A stretch of DNA of 64,000 bases from Robbsia sp. KACC 23696 (GCF_039852015.1 NZ_CP156626.1:1398249-1462248), one strand, 5' to 3'. Counted from the first letter of the stretch, positions 8,858-18,076 are shown. A program made the numbers and translations. Notes: generated by a model from the letters alone, not told the origin.

Positions 8858-8878
8858 TAGCACGCCGTGCTATTTTTT
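8858..8878 (+). terminator. Orphan intrinsic terminator on the plus strand
   Basis: TAGCAC, loop GCC, GTGCTA, then six T residues give a compact Rho-independent terminator pointing rightwards. No gene lies upstream on this strand before the divergent porin, so it may end a small RNA transcribed from the 8.35-8.85 kb interval. Confidence 0.6.
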
Positions 8879-8975
8879 AGTTGCAAAACACGGGTATTGT
8901 GTGCTTCCGCGAATGCGGAAAGGTGCGCCGGACGATCGACGAAGAAAAGGAGGGGCGTATGGGGAGAGACAAAAG

Positions 8976-9007
8976 AAAAAGGGCCTAGCCGAAGCTAGAC
9001 CCTTTTT
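8976..9007 (-). terminator. Intrinsic terminator of tRNA-Lys (minus strand)
   Basis: A stem of about 14 bp (AAAAAGGG, one mismatch, CTAGC, tetraloop, complement) lies 7 bp past the tRNA 3' end. Read on the minus strand it ends in CCCTTTTTCTTTT, a good Rho-independent terminator with a stable UUCG-type tetraloop. Confidence 0.9.
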
Positions 9008-9013
9008 ATATCT

Positions 9014-9089
9014 TGGTAGGCCCTGCGAGACTCGAACTCGCGACCAACGGATTAAAAGTCCGCTGCTCTACCAACTGAGCTAAGGACCC
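9014..9089 (-). tRNA. tRNA-Lys (anticodon TTT)
   Basis: The minus strand reads as a full 76-nt tRNA with an encoded CCA end. The acceptor stem GGGTCCT pairs with AGGGCCT (with a G-T pair), the D-arm is AGCTCAGTTGGTAGAGC, the anticodon loop CTTTTAA gives anticodon TTT for lysine, and the T-loop is TTCGAGTC. It stands alone between a consensus promoter and a strong terminator. Confidence 0.97.
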
Positions 9090-9102
9090 AAGAGAGTCGC
9101 AG

Positions 9103-9131
9103 ATTATAGGTAGGCAACGCGATGTTGTCAA
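9103..9131 (-). promoter_or_regulatory. Consensus sigma70 promoter of tRNA-Lys
   Basis: On the minus strand TTGACA (plus-strand 9126-9131) and TATAAT (9103-9108) are separated by exactly 17 bp, a perfect match to both sigma70 hexamers. The -10 box ends 13 bp before the tRNA 5' end, so a start about 7 bp downstream leaves a short leader. Confidence 0.92.
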
Positions 9132-9237
9132 GACATTTCGCGAGAACCCCGGTAAAAACCGGAGCGAACGCGGAAACTAACCGAATGTCCCGCGCTCGTC
9201 CCGTCCGATACCGTCTACCGCGACGCCTTTACCCGCT

Positions 9238-10002
9238 TTACTTCAGCTTGGAGAGGCGATCTTGTGCCGTCGTCGCCGAAGGCGTGCCGGCATATTGACT
9301 CACCACTTGCTGCAGCGTCTTCTTCGCCGCGGCGCGCTCGTTTTGCTCCGCCTGGTTCGTCGCTATCTGCAGCAGCGCATCAGGCGCGCGCGGATGCGTC
9401 GGATAGTTGTCGACCACTTGCTTCAACGTGGCATTCGACTTCTTGTAGTCACGCAACGCATAGTAGGCGTTGCCGAGCCAGAACAGGGCGGTGGGGCGAT
9501 AGGGGCTCTGCGGATAGGCATCGGCGAAGTCGCTGAATGCCGAGCTCGCACCCTTGTAGTCGCCACTGCGGAACTGCTGGAGCGCGGCGTTGAACTTGGT
9601 CGATTCGCCCGGTTGCACCGTGCCCTGGACGCCGTCGACCGTTTGCTGCTGCGGTTCGAATTTCTTCAGGCGACCATCGAGATCCGAGTAGTAATCCTTC
9701 TCCGTCTGCTGCACGGTGGTGAGCTGATTCTGGAGATCTTCATTTTGACCGCGAACCTGCGCGACTTGCTGGTTCAGCTGGTCGTTGCGATTCTGTAGGT
9801 CGATGACCGCGCGCTGGGCGGCGGACAATTGCGCATTCGTATTATCGAGGCGTTGACGCAGGTCTAAGATGGCCTTGCGTGCTTCGTCGTCGCTGAAAGC
9901 GTGGGCCGGCGCTGCGGACAGCGCGCCCCACGCGAGCAGCGCAACGAAAGCCGTCCGGGCTATGCCCCTCGTGGACGGGGGCGTGAACGAGTTTCGTTGC
10001 AT
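9238..10002 (-). CDS. cpoB: Cell division coordinator CpoB (YbgF, Tol-Pal system)
   Basis: This is the periplasmic TPR protein that links Tol-Pal constriction energy to peptidoglycan synthesis. The 254 residues hold a signal peptide ending at about AHA, an N-terminal coiled coil (about residues 40-115, rich in Gln, Asn and Asp), a short linker, and C-terminal TPR repeats with motifs such as AFSDFADAYPQSPYRPTALF and LKQVVDNYPTHPRAPDALL. It is the last gene of the operon, 8 bp after pal. I see no strong terminator behind it. Confidence 0.95.
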   Translation of the reverse strand: MQRNSFTPPSTRGIARTAFVALLAWGALSAAPAHAFSDDEARKAILDLRQRLDNTNAQLSAAQRAVIDLQNRNDQLNQQVAQVRGQNEDLQNQLTTVQQTEKDYYSDLDGRLKKFEPQQQTVDGVQGTVQPGESTKFNAALQQFRSGDYKGASSAFSDFADAYPQSPYRPTALFWLGNAYYALRDYKKSNATLKQVVDNYPTHPRAPDALLQIATNQAEQNERAAAKKTLQQVVSQYAGTPSATTAQDRLSKLK

Positions 10003-10010
10003 TGGTTTTT

Positions 10011-10514
10011 TTATTGATAGATCAGATCAGCACGGCGGTCTTGTGCATACGCGTCTTCACCGTCACCCGATGCCTTGGTCTTGCCCAGGCTGACGGATTC
10101 GATTTGCGATTGCGGCACGCCCAGCGTTTCCAGCACGCGCGCTACAGCAGCAGCACGCTTCTGGCCCAGTGCCAGATTGTACTCTTCCGTACCGCGCGGG
10201 TCGGTATTGCCTTGGACCAGAACGTGACGTTCCGGATGACCCTTCAGGTAGTCGGCGTGGGCTTGCAGCACTTGTTGGTACTGATCGCTCACCGTGTAGC
10301 TGTCGAAATCGAAATACACGCTGCGCTTGGCCAGCGGGCTGTTCGGATCGTTCAACGGATCCACGTTCACTTGTTGCACGGCATTCGGATTAGGCTGCGT
10401 GCCATAACCCGCGCCACCGGCGTTAGCGTCCTTGTCCATCTTGACGCCCGAATGACAAGCGGCGAGCAGGCCAACCAGGCCGACAATCGCAGCACCACGA
10501 AGCTGACGAACCAT
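10011..10514 (-). CDS. pal: Peptidoglycan-associated lipoprotein Pal
   Basis: Pal is the outer-membrane lipoprotein that binds peptidoglycan and TolB. The 167-residue protein has a lipobox ending in LAAC at about residue 20 and a C-terminal OmpA-type domain with YFDFDSYTV, GNTDPRGTEEYNLALGQKRA and a closing RRADLIYQ. These contain the diaminopimelate-binding Asp/Arg region of the family. A strong ribosome site (AAGGAGAAG) precedes the ATG. It lies between tolB and cpoB on the same strand. Confidence 0.97.
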   Translation of the reverse strand: MVRQLRGAAIVGLVGLLAACHSGVKMDKDANAGGAGYGTQPNPNAVQQVNVDPLNDPNSPLAKRSVYFDFDSYTVSDQYQQVLQAHADYLKGHPERHVLVQGNTDPRGTEEYNLALGQKRAAAVARVLETLGVPQSQIESVSLGKTKASGDGEDAYAQDRRADLIYQ

Positions 10515-10534
10515 TTTTACTTCTCCTTTTTGTG

Positions 10535-11818
10535 TTATTGCATGAATGGACCCCAGGACGGCGCGCTCACTGCGCCGCCCCGAACCGACAGAACCTGCCT
10601 AATCCGACCGTCTGTCGACACGGCCGCCAGCACACCACGCCCCCCAACCTCAGTGGCGTACAAAATGTACTGCCCATTGGCCGCGAAACTAGGCGAGTCG
10701 TCATGGTTGGTATCGGTGACGGCTGTCACTTCACCGGTGCTGAGATCTTGAACGTACAACTTGTAGCCACCGCCGCTACGGCCGATATAGGCCAGCGTCT
10801 TGCCATCCGGGCTGAGCCGGGGGCTGGTGTTATAGCTACCCTTGAACGTGACGCGCTGCGCGTTGCCCCCGCCGGCAGACATCTTATAGATCTGAGGTTC
10901 GCCGCCACGGTCGCTGGTGAAATAAATCCACTGGCCGTCCGGCGAATAGGTCGGTTCGGTATCGATCGTCGGTCCATTCGACAAGCGGCGTAGCCCCGAG
11001 CCGTCGATGTTGACCGCGTAGATCTGGGTGTGGCCCGGCAAGGAGAGCGCCACCGCGAGGTGTTGCCCATCCGGTGCCCACGCCGGCGCACTATTGTCGC
11101 CTTTTTGGTTCGCTACGATCGTCCGGCGTCCAGTCGGCAGGTCATGCACGAATACCACCGGCTTCTTCCGTTCGAACGAAACGTATGCCACCTTGGTGCC
11201 GTTCGGCGACCAGGTTGGCGAAATGATCGGTTCCGGGCTCGACAACGCGATATTCGCGTCCTGACCATCGGAGTCGGAAATCTGCAGTTGATAACGGCCG
11301 CCCGACTTGATCACATACGACAGTCGGGTCGCGAACACGCCGCGCACGCCCAGCAATTTCTCGTAGATATAGTCCGCAACCTTGTGCGCGCTCATCCGCA
11401 GGCCGCTGGCCGGGCTGACGAGCGACAGGCCGCCTAGGCTTTGCTGGCTTTGCGTGTCGTAGAGGCGGAAGCGCACATCGAACTGTCCATTCGACAACGG
11501 CGTCACGCTACCCGAGACGTAGGCATTGGCGCCACGCGCTTTCCAGCTGCCCAGATCGACCGAGTCGGTTTCCGCTACCGGCGTCGGGCCGGCGTCGATA
11601 TTCGAGAAGCGACCGCTGCGCGCCAGATCCGCCCGGATAATCGCGGCGATCTGCTGCGGCGAAGCGGTTTCGCCCTTGAAGTTCGCCACCGCGATCGGGT
11701 AGAGGTTCGAACCGACGCCGGCAATATCGATAGTCAATTGCGCATGCGCGGCAGCGGCGCCCGCTAGGAAAAATCCTGCGACGATTGCTTTGAGGCCGAA
11801 TTTATCAACTAATTTCAT
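10535..11818 (-). CDS. tolB: Tol-Pal system translocation protein TolB
   Basis: TolB is the periplasmic beta-propeller that connects TolA with Pal. The 427 residues include a signal peptide (to about AHAQ, residue 27), an N-terminal alpha/beta domain ([20 protein letters not shown]) and C-terminal PD40 repeats such as [18 protein letters not shown] and [14 protein letters not shown]. Length and order match the family. It sits 110 bp after tolA and 20 bp before pal. Confidence 0.97.
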   Translation of the reverse strand: MKLVDKFGLKAIVAGFFLAGAAAAHAQLTIDIAGVGSNLYPIAVANFKGETASPQQIAAIIRADLARSGRFSNIDAGPTPVAETDSVDLGSWKARGANAYVSGSVTPLSNGQFDVRFRLYDTQSQQSLGGLSLVSPASGLRMSAHKVADYIYEKLLGVRGVFATRLSYVIKSGGRYQLQISDSDGQDANIALSSPEPIISPTWSPNGTKVAYVSFERKKPVVFVHDLPTGRRTIVANQKGDNSAPAWAPDGQHLAVALSLPGHTQIYAVNIDGSGLRRLSNGPTIDTEPTYSPDGQWIYFTSDRGGEPQIYKMSAGGGNAQRVTFKGSYNTSPRLSPDGKTLAYIGRSGGGYKLYVQDLSTGEVTAVTDTNHDDSPSFAANGQYILYATEVGGRGVLAAVSTDGRIRQVLSVRGGAVSAPSWGPFMQ

Positions 11819-11928
11819 AGACTTGGAAACGTGTACCTGCTTTGGTTGCTATCTTCGTGAAATAGGACGCTGCTTACCCTAGCACGAGTCGTACCCGCTT
11901 GTTGTACCCGCCCATCCCGGCGCGCTTA

Positions 11929-13077
11929 TTATTTCGCATCATTCGGGCGCATCCGCACATTAAATGTTCGTGGCGCCTTACCGTCATCGTCGCGCGGCAT
12001 CGGATCGGACGCATCGATCGCTTTCAACACGGCATCGTCCCACGCCGGGTTGCCGCTCGATTGCGTCAGATGGCGACTCAAAATCCGGCCATCAGGGGCG
12101 CAGACGACATTGATCACCGCCACCGGATTTCCGCCCGTGTTGCCTGCGAAAATGATATTCGGAATGACACGACGACGCACTTTGTCGGCATAGCCGGGCG
12201 AGGCATTGCCCGAGCCGGAGCCATTGCCGCTATTCGACGCGCCACCTCCGCTATCCCCACCGGCAGCGGCCATGCCTTGCAATGCCGCCAAACGTGCCTT
12301 GCGCGCCTGATCGGCCTGACGTTGGCTCGCTTCCGCGGCTTTGTCCTTTGCCGCCTTCGCAGCGGCCGCCTTTTGCGCCGTCGCTTTATCCGCAGCGGCT
12401 TTATCGGCTGCTGCTTTGTCTTGCGCTGCTTTTTCCTCAGCCGCCTTTTCCTGAGCGGCCTTCTGCTGTGCCTTCTCTTGCGCGGCTTTTTCCTGCGCGG
12501 CCTTATCGGCGGCGGCCTTCGCCTGTTGCGCCTTGACCTGAGCATCGTGCTTGGCCTGCGCGGCGGCTTCGGCCTTCTGTTGCGCTTGTTGCTGCTGCTT
12601 CAACTCGGCTTTCTGCTGGGCCTCGGCTTGCGCCTTCGCCGCGGCGGCGGCCGCAGCGGCAGCAGCCTGTTGCGCCGCTTGACGTTGTTGCTCCGCCGCC
12701 AGCGCGGCTTGCTTCGCCGCCTGTTGCTGCTTACGTTTTTTTTCGAGCGCGATCTCGGCGTCCTCATCGGTCGCCGTCGGTGCCGGCGCTGCTGCTTTCG
12801 GCGGCGGGGGCGGCGGCGTGTCCGGTTGAGGCGGCTGCGGTTGCGGCGTCGGGGTGCGGCGCGGGGCAGGGGCGTTCAGATCAGGGACTTCGGTCCAGAT
12901 TTCGGCCTGCACGCCCGAGGAGTCCGACACCGGCCACTGAATCCCGAAATACAGGAAGGCGACCAGCAACAAGTGCATCAGCACCGCGAGCGCAAACGCA
13001 CGCCAGGTTCCCTTCTCCTCGCGTGGTTCGAAGCGCGGCGATGCCGGCTTGGCCGATGGTGTTACGTTTCTGCTCAT
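11929..13077 (-). CDS. tolA: Cell envelope integrity protein TolA
   Basis: TolA spans the periplasm and couples the TolQR proton motor to TolB/Pal. The 382 residues show an N-terminal cytoplasmic tail with one transmembrane helix (TWRAFALAVLMHLLLVAFLYFGI), a Pro-rich stretch (about 70-95), then a long Ala/Lys/Gln-rich helix (about 105-265) of degenerate repeats such as AAQEKAQQKAAQEKA. The C-terminal domain carries a conserved-looking segment (PVAVINVVCAPDGRI). The ATG overlaps the tolR stop (ATGA). Confidence 0.96.
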   Translation of the reverse strand: MSRNVTPSAKPASPRFEPREEKGTWRAFALAVLMHLLLVAFLYFGIQWPVSDSSGVQAEIWTEVPDLNAPAPRRTPTPQPQPPQPDTPPPPPPKAAAPAPTATDEDAEIALEKKRKQQQAAKQAALAAEQQRQAAQQAAAAAAAAAAKAQAEAQQKAELKQQQQAQQKAEAAAQAKHDAQVKAQQAKAAADKAAQEKAAQEKAQQKAAQEKAAEEKAAQDKAAADKAAADKATAQKAAAAKAAKDKAAEASQRQADQARKARLAALQGMAAAGGDSGGGASNSGNGSGSGNASPGYADKVRRRVIPNIIFAGNTGGNPVAVINVVCAPDGRILSRHLTQSSGNPAWDDAVLKAIDASDPMPRDDDGKAPRTFNVRMRPNDAK

Positions 13078-13520
13078 TGACTCTTCACGAGCAAGCCGAC
13101 GCGCTTGACGCCCTGGCTCTTCAATTCAGACATGACGGCCATGACCTTGTCGTATTGCACGGACTTGTCGCCGGCAATGACGACGGGCTCGTCAGGGTGT
13201 GTCGGTGTACGTTCCTGCAGAAACGCCGTCAGGTCACGCAAGGTCATCGGCGTTTCCTGCGCGGCGCCGCCGTCGCTCTTATAGCGCACGGACATCGTGC
13301 CGTCCGCACGAACGTTGACGATGACCGGCGGTGTCTGCTGCTGTTGCGACGCGCCACCCACGGTGGGCAAGTTCACGACAGCGGGCGTCACCAGCGGTGC
13401 CGTCACCATGAAAATAACCAGCAGCACCAACATCACATCGATGTAGGGCACGACATTGATGTCGGACTTTGCCCGGCGGCCACGGCCGCCGCGCATTCCC
13501 GATCGCATCGAATCTGCCAT
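13074..13520 (-). CDS. tolR: Tol-Pal proton motor subunit TolR (ExbD family)
   Basis: TolR is the inner-membrane subunit of the proton channel energising Tol-Pal. The 148 residues have one N-terminal transmembrane helix with the family motif DINVVPYIDVMLVLLVIFM, including the channel Asp in VPYIDVML, and a periplasmic domain. It overlaps tolA by 4 bp and starts 41 bp after tolQ. Confidence 0.97.
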   Translation of the reverse strand: MADSMRSGMRGGRGRRAKSDINVVPYIDVMLVLLVIFMVTAPLVTPAVVNLPTVGGASQQQQTPPVIVNVRADGTMSVRYKSDGGAAQETPMTLRDLTAFLQERTPTHPDEPVVIAGDKSVQYDKVMAVMSELKSQGVKRVGLLVKSQ

Positions 13521-13561
13521 CGAATCAGGCTCCTATCTTTCCGGTAATCCGGGCCGTACGT

Positions 13562-14236
13562 TCAGGACGCCTGGCGTTGCAGAATGTTCGAGAACTCTTC
13601 GATGAAGGTCTCGAAACGAATCGCAATCCGGTCGACATCGGTGGCGAAGCGGTTGTACGCCACCACCGCAGGGATCGCGGCAAACAGGCCGATCGCCGTT
13701 GCGACCAGCGCTTCGGCAATGCCCGGTGCGACGTTGGCGAGCGTTGCCTGCTGCACGTTCGCGAGCCCGCGGAACGAATTCATGATCCCCCAGACGGTGC
13801 CGAACAGACCGATGTACGGGCTGACCGAACCGACCGACGCGAGGTAGGGCAGGTTCAGTTCCAGCACGTCGAGCTCGCGTTGGAACGCGGCACGCATCGC
13901 GCGGCGTGAGCCGTCGACGATCGCGGTGGCGTCGCCATGACGTTCCTTGCCTTTCAGGAACTCACGCATGCCGGCTTCGAAGATGCGTTCCAGCGCGCCG
14001 ATCGAATGGCGATTGTGTGTCGCGCTCTGAAACAAAGCGTTCAAATCGCCACCGGACCAGAAATCGCGTTCGAAGCGCTCGGTTTCCGAGCGAACACGGC
14101 GGACCGTCGCCCATTTGCGGAAAATGAATGTCCACGAAATCAAGGACAGGACGAGCAGGAGCGCCATGACCGCTTGCGCGAGAACGCTGGCGTGCAGGAC
14201 GAGGGAGATGATCGACAGGTCTTCGGTGTTATTCAT
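13562..14236 (-). CDS. tolQ: Tol-Pal proton motor subunit TolQ (ExbB family)
   Basis: TolQ is the three-helix partner of TolR in the proton channel. I take the ATG at 14236 (MNNTEDLSIISL), which fits the family start; an in-frame start at 14260 would add eight residues. Helices are visible at about residues 12-35, 125-150 and 165-190. The conserved segment VGSVSPYIGLFGTVWGIMNSF and the motif LVATAIGLFAAIPAVVAYN define the family. Confidence 0.97.
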   Translation of the reverse strand: MNNTEDLSIISLVLHASVLAQAVMALLLVLSLISWTFIFRKWATVRRVRSETERFERDFWSGGDLNALFQSATHNRHSIGALERIFEAGMREFLKGKERHGDATAIVDGSRRAMRAAFQRELDVLELNLPYLASVGSVSPYIGLFGTVWGIMNSFRGLANVQQATLANVAPGIAEALVATAIGLFAAIPAVVAYNRFATDVDRIAIRFETFIEEFSNILQRQAS

Positions 14237-14401
14237 AGAGCTGGTTCGAGAGGCGGGCATGCCGGCCCGGCGAGTCGCGTTCGCGTACCGGGCCGTTGTC
14301 GTGAGTCTGGTCGCCCCGGCCGGTAACGCGTGAAGTAACAGTGCGATTCGCCGGAATGACGGCGCGACAATTTTAGTCCCTGGAAAACGCGGTGGCGTTC
14401 G

Positions 14402-14845
14402 TTATTCGTGATGGAGCGCCGCGACTACAGTATGCGGTAGCCCGGTCGGGCGCAACGTGTTCGCGTTGACGCATGCGACCAGGATCGTTCCGCTACAAAG
14501 CCGTTCACCTGAGCGGAATGCGTGTTGTTCGAATTCAACCGAGGCCCGGCCCATTCGCGCCACATGACTTTCAATCCGTAACATGTCATCGAGCCGCGCC
14601 GGCGCAAAATAATCGACAGCCGTCCGGCGTACGACAAATAACGTCCCCGTGTCCACGCTCAATCGGCTTTGGTCGATGCCGCCGGCCCGTAACCACTCGG
14701 TCCGCGCGCGCTCGAAAAATTTAAGATAATTCGCGTAAAACACGATGCCGCCCGCATCGGTATCTTCATAGTAAATGCGTGTCTGCCAAGCGAACGGGGC
14801 GCGTGGCGATGCTGACGAGCGGTGCGGCGACGGTACGGAAATCAT
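14402..14845 (-). CDS. ybgC: Tol-Pal-associated acyl-CoA thioesterase YbgC
   Basis: YbgC is a hotdog-fold thioesterase, the usual first gene of the Tol-Pal operon. The 147 residues contain the active-site region YYEDTDAGGIVFYANYLKF (catalytic Asp in EDTDAGG) followed by FFERARTEWLR, both diagnostic. The N-terminal 16 residues are Ser/Pro-rich and poorly conserved. It lies 165 bp before tolQ on the same strand. The operon promoter should be in the divergent region to its right. Confidence 0.95.
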   Translation of the reverse strand: MISVPSPHRSSASPRAPFAWQTRIYYEDTDAGGIVFYANYLKFFERARTEWLRAGGIDQSRLSVDTGTLFVVRRTAVDYFAPARLDDMLRIESHVARMGRASVEFEQHAFRSGERLCSGTILVACVNANTLRPTGLPHTVVAALHHE

Positions 14846-15425
14846 GCGCGAATTCTACCCGAACGCCTCGCAGGTAAAAGTGACTTGGAAAATCTTGTTA
14901 CAAGTTTTCGGCGCGCTGTGTGCGGTGGCAACGGCAGTCACGTCAGTGATCGCATCGACATTGCCAGTGCGTGGCGGATGCACTACACTATCCGGTCCCA
15001 GCTTAGCGTAACTGGCGATACGACGTCGTTCGCGGCGATGGCCGACGCGGGCCCCGGCAAATACCGAGGGGCCGCGTGATCGGGCATTCCGGCCGGGCTT
15101 GCGGGATCCTTTCTGTTGCTTGCAAAAGCGATAGTGAGGACTTCCCGCCAAGTCCGTCTCCGGAATGCTCCGGCCATCCGCCGCGCGCGGCGTCGAGGTG
15201 GAACCGCCCACCGTGAAGCGCTAAGCGTCGTTTGCGCCGTTCGCCTGGGCAGAGCCGTGAGTCGATGGTCGACCATCCCTCGCCTCGTCCGCTTTCCACG
15301 TTGCGCATACCCATGCGTGGCACGCCCGTCGGTCGTGTCGAAACGTGTACCAGGACGGGGGAGAGGGGTGCGCCGTTGGGTCGGGCTTAACGTCAACCTG
15401 AAGCGTCAACCTCGGAAATCGCCCT
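14846..15425. promoter_or_regulatory. Divergent ybgC/glyA intergenic region
   Basis: This 580-bp gap separates the leftward Tol-Pal operon from rightward glyA. A good rightward sigma70 promoter is visible (next entry) and would leave a glyA leader of about 430 nt. I see no recognisable riboswitch consensus and no credible gene. The leader is GC-rich with several short self-complementary segments. The Tol operon promoter was not resolved. Confidence 0.5.
14961..14989 (+). promoter_or_regulatory. Candidate sigma70 promoter of glyA
   Basis: TTGCCA (14961-14966) and TACACT (14984-14989) are spaced by 17 bp on the plus strand. They match the consensus at 5 and 4 of 6 positions. The predicted start near 14996 lies about 430 bp upstream of glyA. 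Confidence 0.55.
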
Positions 15426-16673
15426 ATGTTCGCGAAAGACAAATACCAGCTCGAAACCCTGGACCCGGAACTGTTTGCCGCCATCGGCAAGGAAAACCAG
15501 CGTCAGGAAGACCACATCGAGCTGATCGCCTCCGAAAACTACACCAGCCCAGCCGTCATGGCCGCGCAAGGTTCGCAGCTGACGAATAAGTACGCCGAAG
15601 GCTATCCCGGCAAGCGTTACTACGGCGGCTGTGAATATGTCGACGTCGTCGAGCAACTCGCGATCGACCGCGTCAAGGCGCTGTTCGGCGCCGACGCGGC
15701 GAACGTTCAGCCGAATTCCGGTTCGCAGGCGAACCAAGGCGTGTTCTTCGCCATGCTGCAACCGGGCGACACGATCATGGGCATGAGCCTGGCCGAAGGT
15801 GGTCACCTGACGCACGGCTCCCCGGTCAATATGTCGGGTAAGTGGTTCAAGGTCGTCAGCTATGGTCTCAATGCCGAAGGCGACATCGACTACGACAAGG
15901 CGGAAGAAGCGGCCAAGGAACACAAGCCGAAGCTGATCGTTGCAGGCGCATCCGCCTTCGCGCTGAAGATCGACTTCGCCCGGCTGGCGAAGATCGCGAA
16001 GGAAGTGGGCGCGTATTTCATGGTCGACATGGCGCACTATGCCGGCCTGATTGCCGCCGGCGTCTATCCGAACCCGGTGCCGCACGCCGACTTCGTCACG
16101 ACGACGACGCACAAGAGCCTGCGCGGCCCGCGTGGCGGCGTGATCCTGATGAAGGCGGAATTTGAAAAGAAGATCAATTCGGCCATCTTCCCGGGTATCC
16201 AGGGCGGTCCGCTGATGCATGTGATCGCCGGCAAGGCGGTGGCATTCAAGGAAGCGGCCGGCGAGGACTTCAAGACGTATCAGAAGCAAGTCGTCGAAAA
16301 CGCGCGCATTCTGGCGGAGACGTTGATCTCGCGCGGCTTGCAGATCGTGTCGGGTCGCACGGAAAGCCATGTGATGTTGGTGGATCTGCGGGCCAAGAAG
16401 CTGACTGGGAAGGCAGCGGAAGCGGCCTTGGGCAAGGCGCATATCACCGTCAACAAGAACGCGATCCCGAACGACCCGGAATCGCCGTTCGTGACCAGCG
16501 GTGTTCGTATCGGCTCGCCGGCAATGACGACGCGCGGTTTCGGCGCCGAAGAAGCCAAGCTCGTCGCGAATCTGGTGGCGGACGTGCTGGACGCGCCGGA
16601 AGATGAAGCAAACCTTGCAAAGGTCCGTGAGCAGGTAGCGGCCTTGACCAAGCGTTTCCCTGTCTACGGCTAA
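15426..16673 (+). CDS. glyA: Serine hydroxymethyltransferase
   Basis: This PLP enzyme interconverts serine and glycine with tetrahydrofolate and feeds one-carbon metabolism. The 415 residues match the family length. The PLP lysine is K230 in [15 protein letters not shown]. Other signatures are [15 protein letters not shown] near the N-terminus, [14 protein letters not shown], and [19 protein letters not shown], which holds the PLP-binding Asp and His. nrdR follows 30 bp later and may share the transcript. Confidence 0.98.
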   Translation: MFAKDKYQLETLDPELFAAIGKENQRQEDHIELIASENYTSPAVMAAQGSQLTNKYAEGYPGKRYYGGCEYVDVVEQLAIDRVKALFGADAANVQPNSGSQANQGVFFAMLQPGDTIMGMSLAEGGHLTHGSPVNMSGKWFKVVSYGLNAEGDIDYDKAEEAAKEHKPKLIVAGASAFALKIDFARLAKIAKEVGAYFMVDMAHYAGLIAAGVYPNPVPHADFVTTTTHKSLRGPRGGVILMKAEFEKKINSAIFPGIQGGPLMHVIAGKAVAFKEAAGEDFKTYQKQVVENARILAETLISRGLQIVSGRTESHVMLVDLRAKKLTGKAAEAALGKAHITVNKNAIPNDPESPFVTSGVRIGSPAMTTRGFGAEEAKLVANLVADVLDAPEDEANLAKVREQVAALTKRFPVYG

Positions 16674-16703
16674 TCTCTTTCCCCGATACGAGCGAGCCCT
16701 CCG

Positions 16704-17180
16704 ATGCGCTGCCCCTACTGTCGGCATGACGATACCCAAGTGATTGACTCGCGGGTATCGGAGGATGGTGCGGCCATCCGTCGTCGCCGGCGTTGTCCGG
16801 CGTGCGACAAACGATTCACCACTTACGAACGGTCTGAACTGGCCTTGCCGGCGGTGGTGAAGCGGGATGGCAGCCGCGCGGAGTTCGATCGGAAGAAGAT
16901 CGAAGGGAGCATGCGGCTTGCGCTGCGCAAGCGTCCTGTCAGCGCCGATGCACTGGCCGATGCCCTCGCGCAGATCGAATTCCAGTTGGTGGCGCGCGGT
17001 GAACGCGAAATTCGCAGCGATGCCATCGGTGAATTGGTGATGGTCGCTTTGGCGCGTTTGGATAAGATTGCCTATATCCGCTTCGCCTCGGTGTATCGCC
17101 AATTCGATAATATGGACGATTTCCAGCGCGTGATCGACGAGTTCAATCGCACGCAGGAGGCCCCGCCCGGGAAGTCTTGA
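16704..17180 (+). CDS. nrdR: Transcriptional repressor NrdR
   Basis: NrdR represses ribonucleotide reductase operons in response to nucleotide levels. The 158-residue protein starts with a zinc ribbon of four cysteines (CPYC near residue 3 and CPAC near residue 31) and continues with an ATP-cone domain ([20 protein letters not shown]). It follows glyA closely on the same strand, an arrangement common in the Burkholderiales. Confidence 0.98.
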   Translation: MRCPYCRHDDTQVIDSRVSEDGAAIRRRRRCPACDKRFTTYERSELALPAVVKRDGSRAEFDRKKIEGSMRLALRKRPVSADALADALAQIEFQLVARGEREIRSDAIGELVMVALARLDKIAYIRFASVYRQFDNMDDFQRVIDEFNRTQEAPPGKS

Positions 17181-17272
17181 GCGAGGCCGCATCGATACCG
17201 CCCGCAACGCGCGGTATGGTCGATGCGGTGTGCTTGACGTAGGCCGAAACGCCGCTCGAAAGCGTGCAATAG

Positions 17273-17313
17273 AAGCCCGCCTCCACTTGTTGGAGGCGGG
17301 CTTTCTGTCTTTT
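17273..17313 (+). terminator. Intrinsic terminator after nrdR
   Basis: AAGCCCGCCTCCA, loop CTTGT, TGGAGGCGGGCTT form a 13-bp perfect stem followed by TCTGTCTTTT. It lies 92 bp past the nrdR stop and separates glyA-nrdR from the pilin genes. Confidence 0.88.
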
Positions 17314-17443
17314 CGGGCGGCAGTTTTTTTGCAGTGGCGATGTGGGGCTGTCAGTGCGATGCGCCCCTATCTGGCCATTCGGACAACTGTCATCGACGCT
17401 GGCGCGTGGATAAAGTGGGGCATCGTGCTGAGAGGAGGCGCCG

Positions 17444-18076
17444 ATGCACACTGTCCCGCAAGGATGCGACCGTCGTGTACAGCAGGGATTCGCGCTGATC
17501 GAGTGGCTGTTGGCGCTGGCGATCGCAACGAGCCTTGTCGCGATGGCGGCCGGCTCATGGCGACGCTGGTGGGTGGGCATCGCGCTATCGCAGGCCGAGC
17601 ATGCGATGCTGGCGTCCTTCGCGATCGCGCGCCATGAGGCCGTGCGACAGAACCGGCCCGTGACCCTATGCCCTGCCACCGCAGAGGGGCAGTGTGCATC
17701 GACACCGCATCGTGACGGTTTTGGCGCCCATTCGTCTGGACGCGAATGGCGCTTCGGTTGGCTCGTCGTGGTCGATCGCCCGGTCCGGCGAGAAAAAAGC
17801 GCGCGGGTGCGTCAGGGCGAGCCGCAGGGCGCACCGATGGTCTTGCATCGCGTCGATCCCATCGGCGGCATTCGCGTGTCGGTTCACAAGAGTGCCGGGC
17901 CGCTCGTGTTCCGGCCGCCGATGGGATTGATCGTCGCACGATGGGGTGGTTTCGAGATTCGGCCTGAGAACATGCCGACGGGACAATCCGCAAGCGCCGA
18001 GGGGTTGCTGGCGATGCGCTGTCTGACGCTGAGTGGCAATGGTCGAGCGCGGGTAGCGCGTGGCCCTTGCCGATGA
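17444..18076 (+). CDS. Type IV pilus minor pilin, FimT/GspH type
   Basis: This is a pseudopilin predicted to prime type IV pilus assembly. The 210 residues carry a type III signal sequence: a basic leader of about 14 residues, cleavage after Gly in QQG-FALIE, Glu at mature position 5 and a hydrophobic helix (WLLALAIATSLVAMAAG). After the helix, the segment FAIARHEAVRQNRPVTLCP is typical of FimT/GspH proteins. Two distal cysteines (MRC and GPC) may form the terminal disulphide. It is the first of five overlapping pilin genes; its stop overlaps the next start (ATGA). Confidence 0.85.
   Translation: MHTVPQGCDRRVQQGFALIEWLLALAIATSLVAMAAGSWRRWWVGIALSQAEHAMLASFAIARHEAVRQNRPVTLCPATAEGQCASTPHRDGFGAHSSGREWRFGWLVVVDRPVRREKSARVRQGEPQGAPMVLHRVDPIGGIRVSVHKSAGPLVFRPPMGLIVARWGGFEIRPENMPTGQSASAEGLLAMRCLTLSGNGRARVARGPCR

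Larger units (their letters stand above)
8324..9013. promoter_or_regulatory. Long AT-rich intergenic region upstream of the porin
   Basis: This stretch of about 690 bp between the porin and tRNA-Lys is clearly lower in GC than its surroundings, and I see no credible gene in it. It must contain the leftward porin promoter, which I could not assign. Visible elements are a palindrome at 8494-8509, a GTAAC/GTTAC dyad at 8577-8591, recurring GTTACG motifs at 8587, 8751 and 8818, an orphan plus-strand terminator at 8858-8878 and the tRNA terminator at 8976-9007. Porin regions often carry regulator sites and small RNAs. Confidence 0.5.

Noticed and set aside
9149-9162. A small CCGGT/ACCGG hairpin after cpoB.
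   Set aside because: Only 5 bp of stem and no T-run; too weak to call a terminator.
12200-12780. Repetitive Ala/Lys/Gln codon tract in tolA.
   Set aside because: This is the normal helical domain of TolA and not a separate repeat element.
14996-15425. A glycine riboswitch in the glyA leader.
   Set aside because: I searched by eye for the conserved aptamer core and did not see it, so I report only a long leader.
15393-17207. A 604-codon frame antisense to glyA and nrdR.
   Set aside because: It is opposite two well-conserved genes with no independent start signal or protein family.
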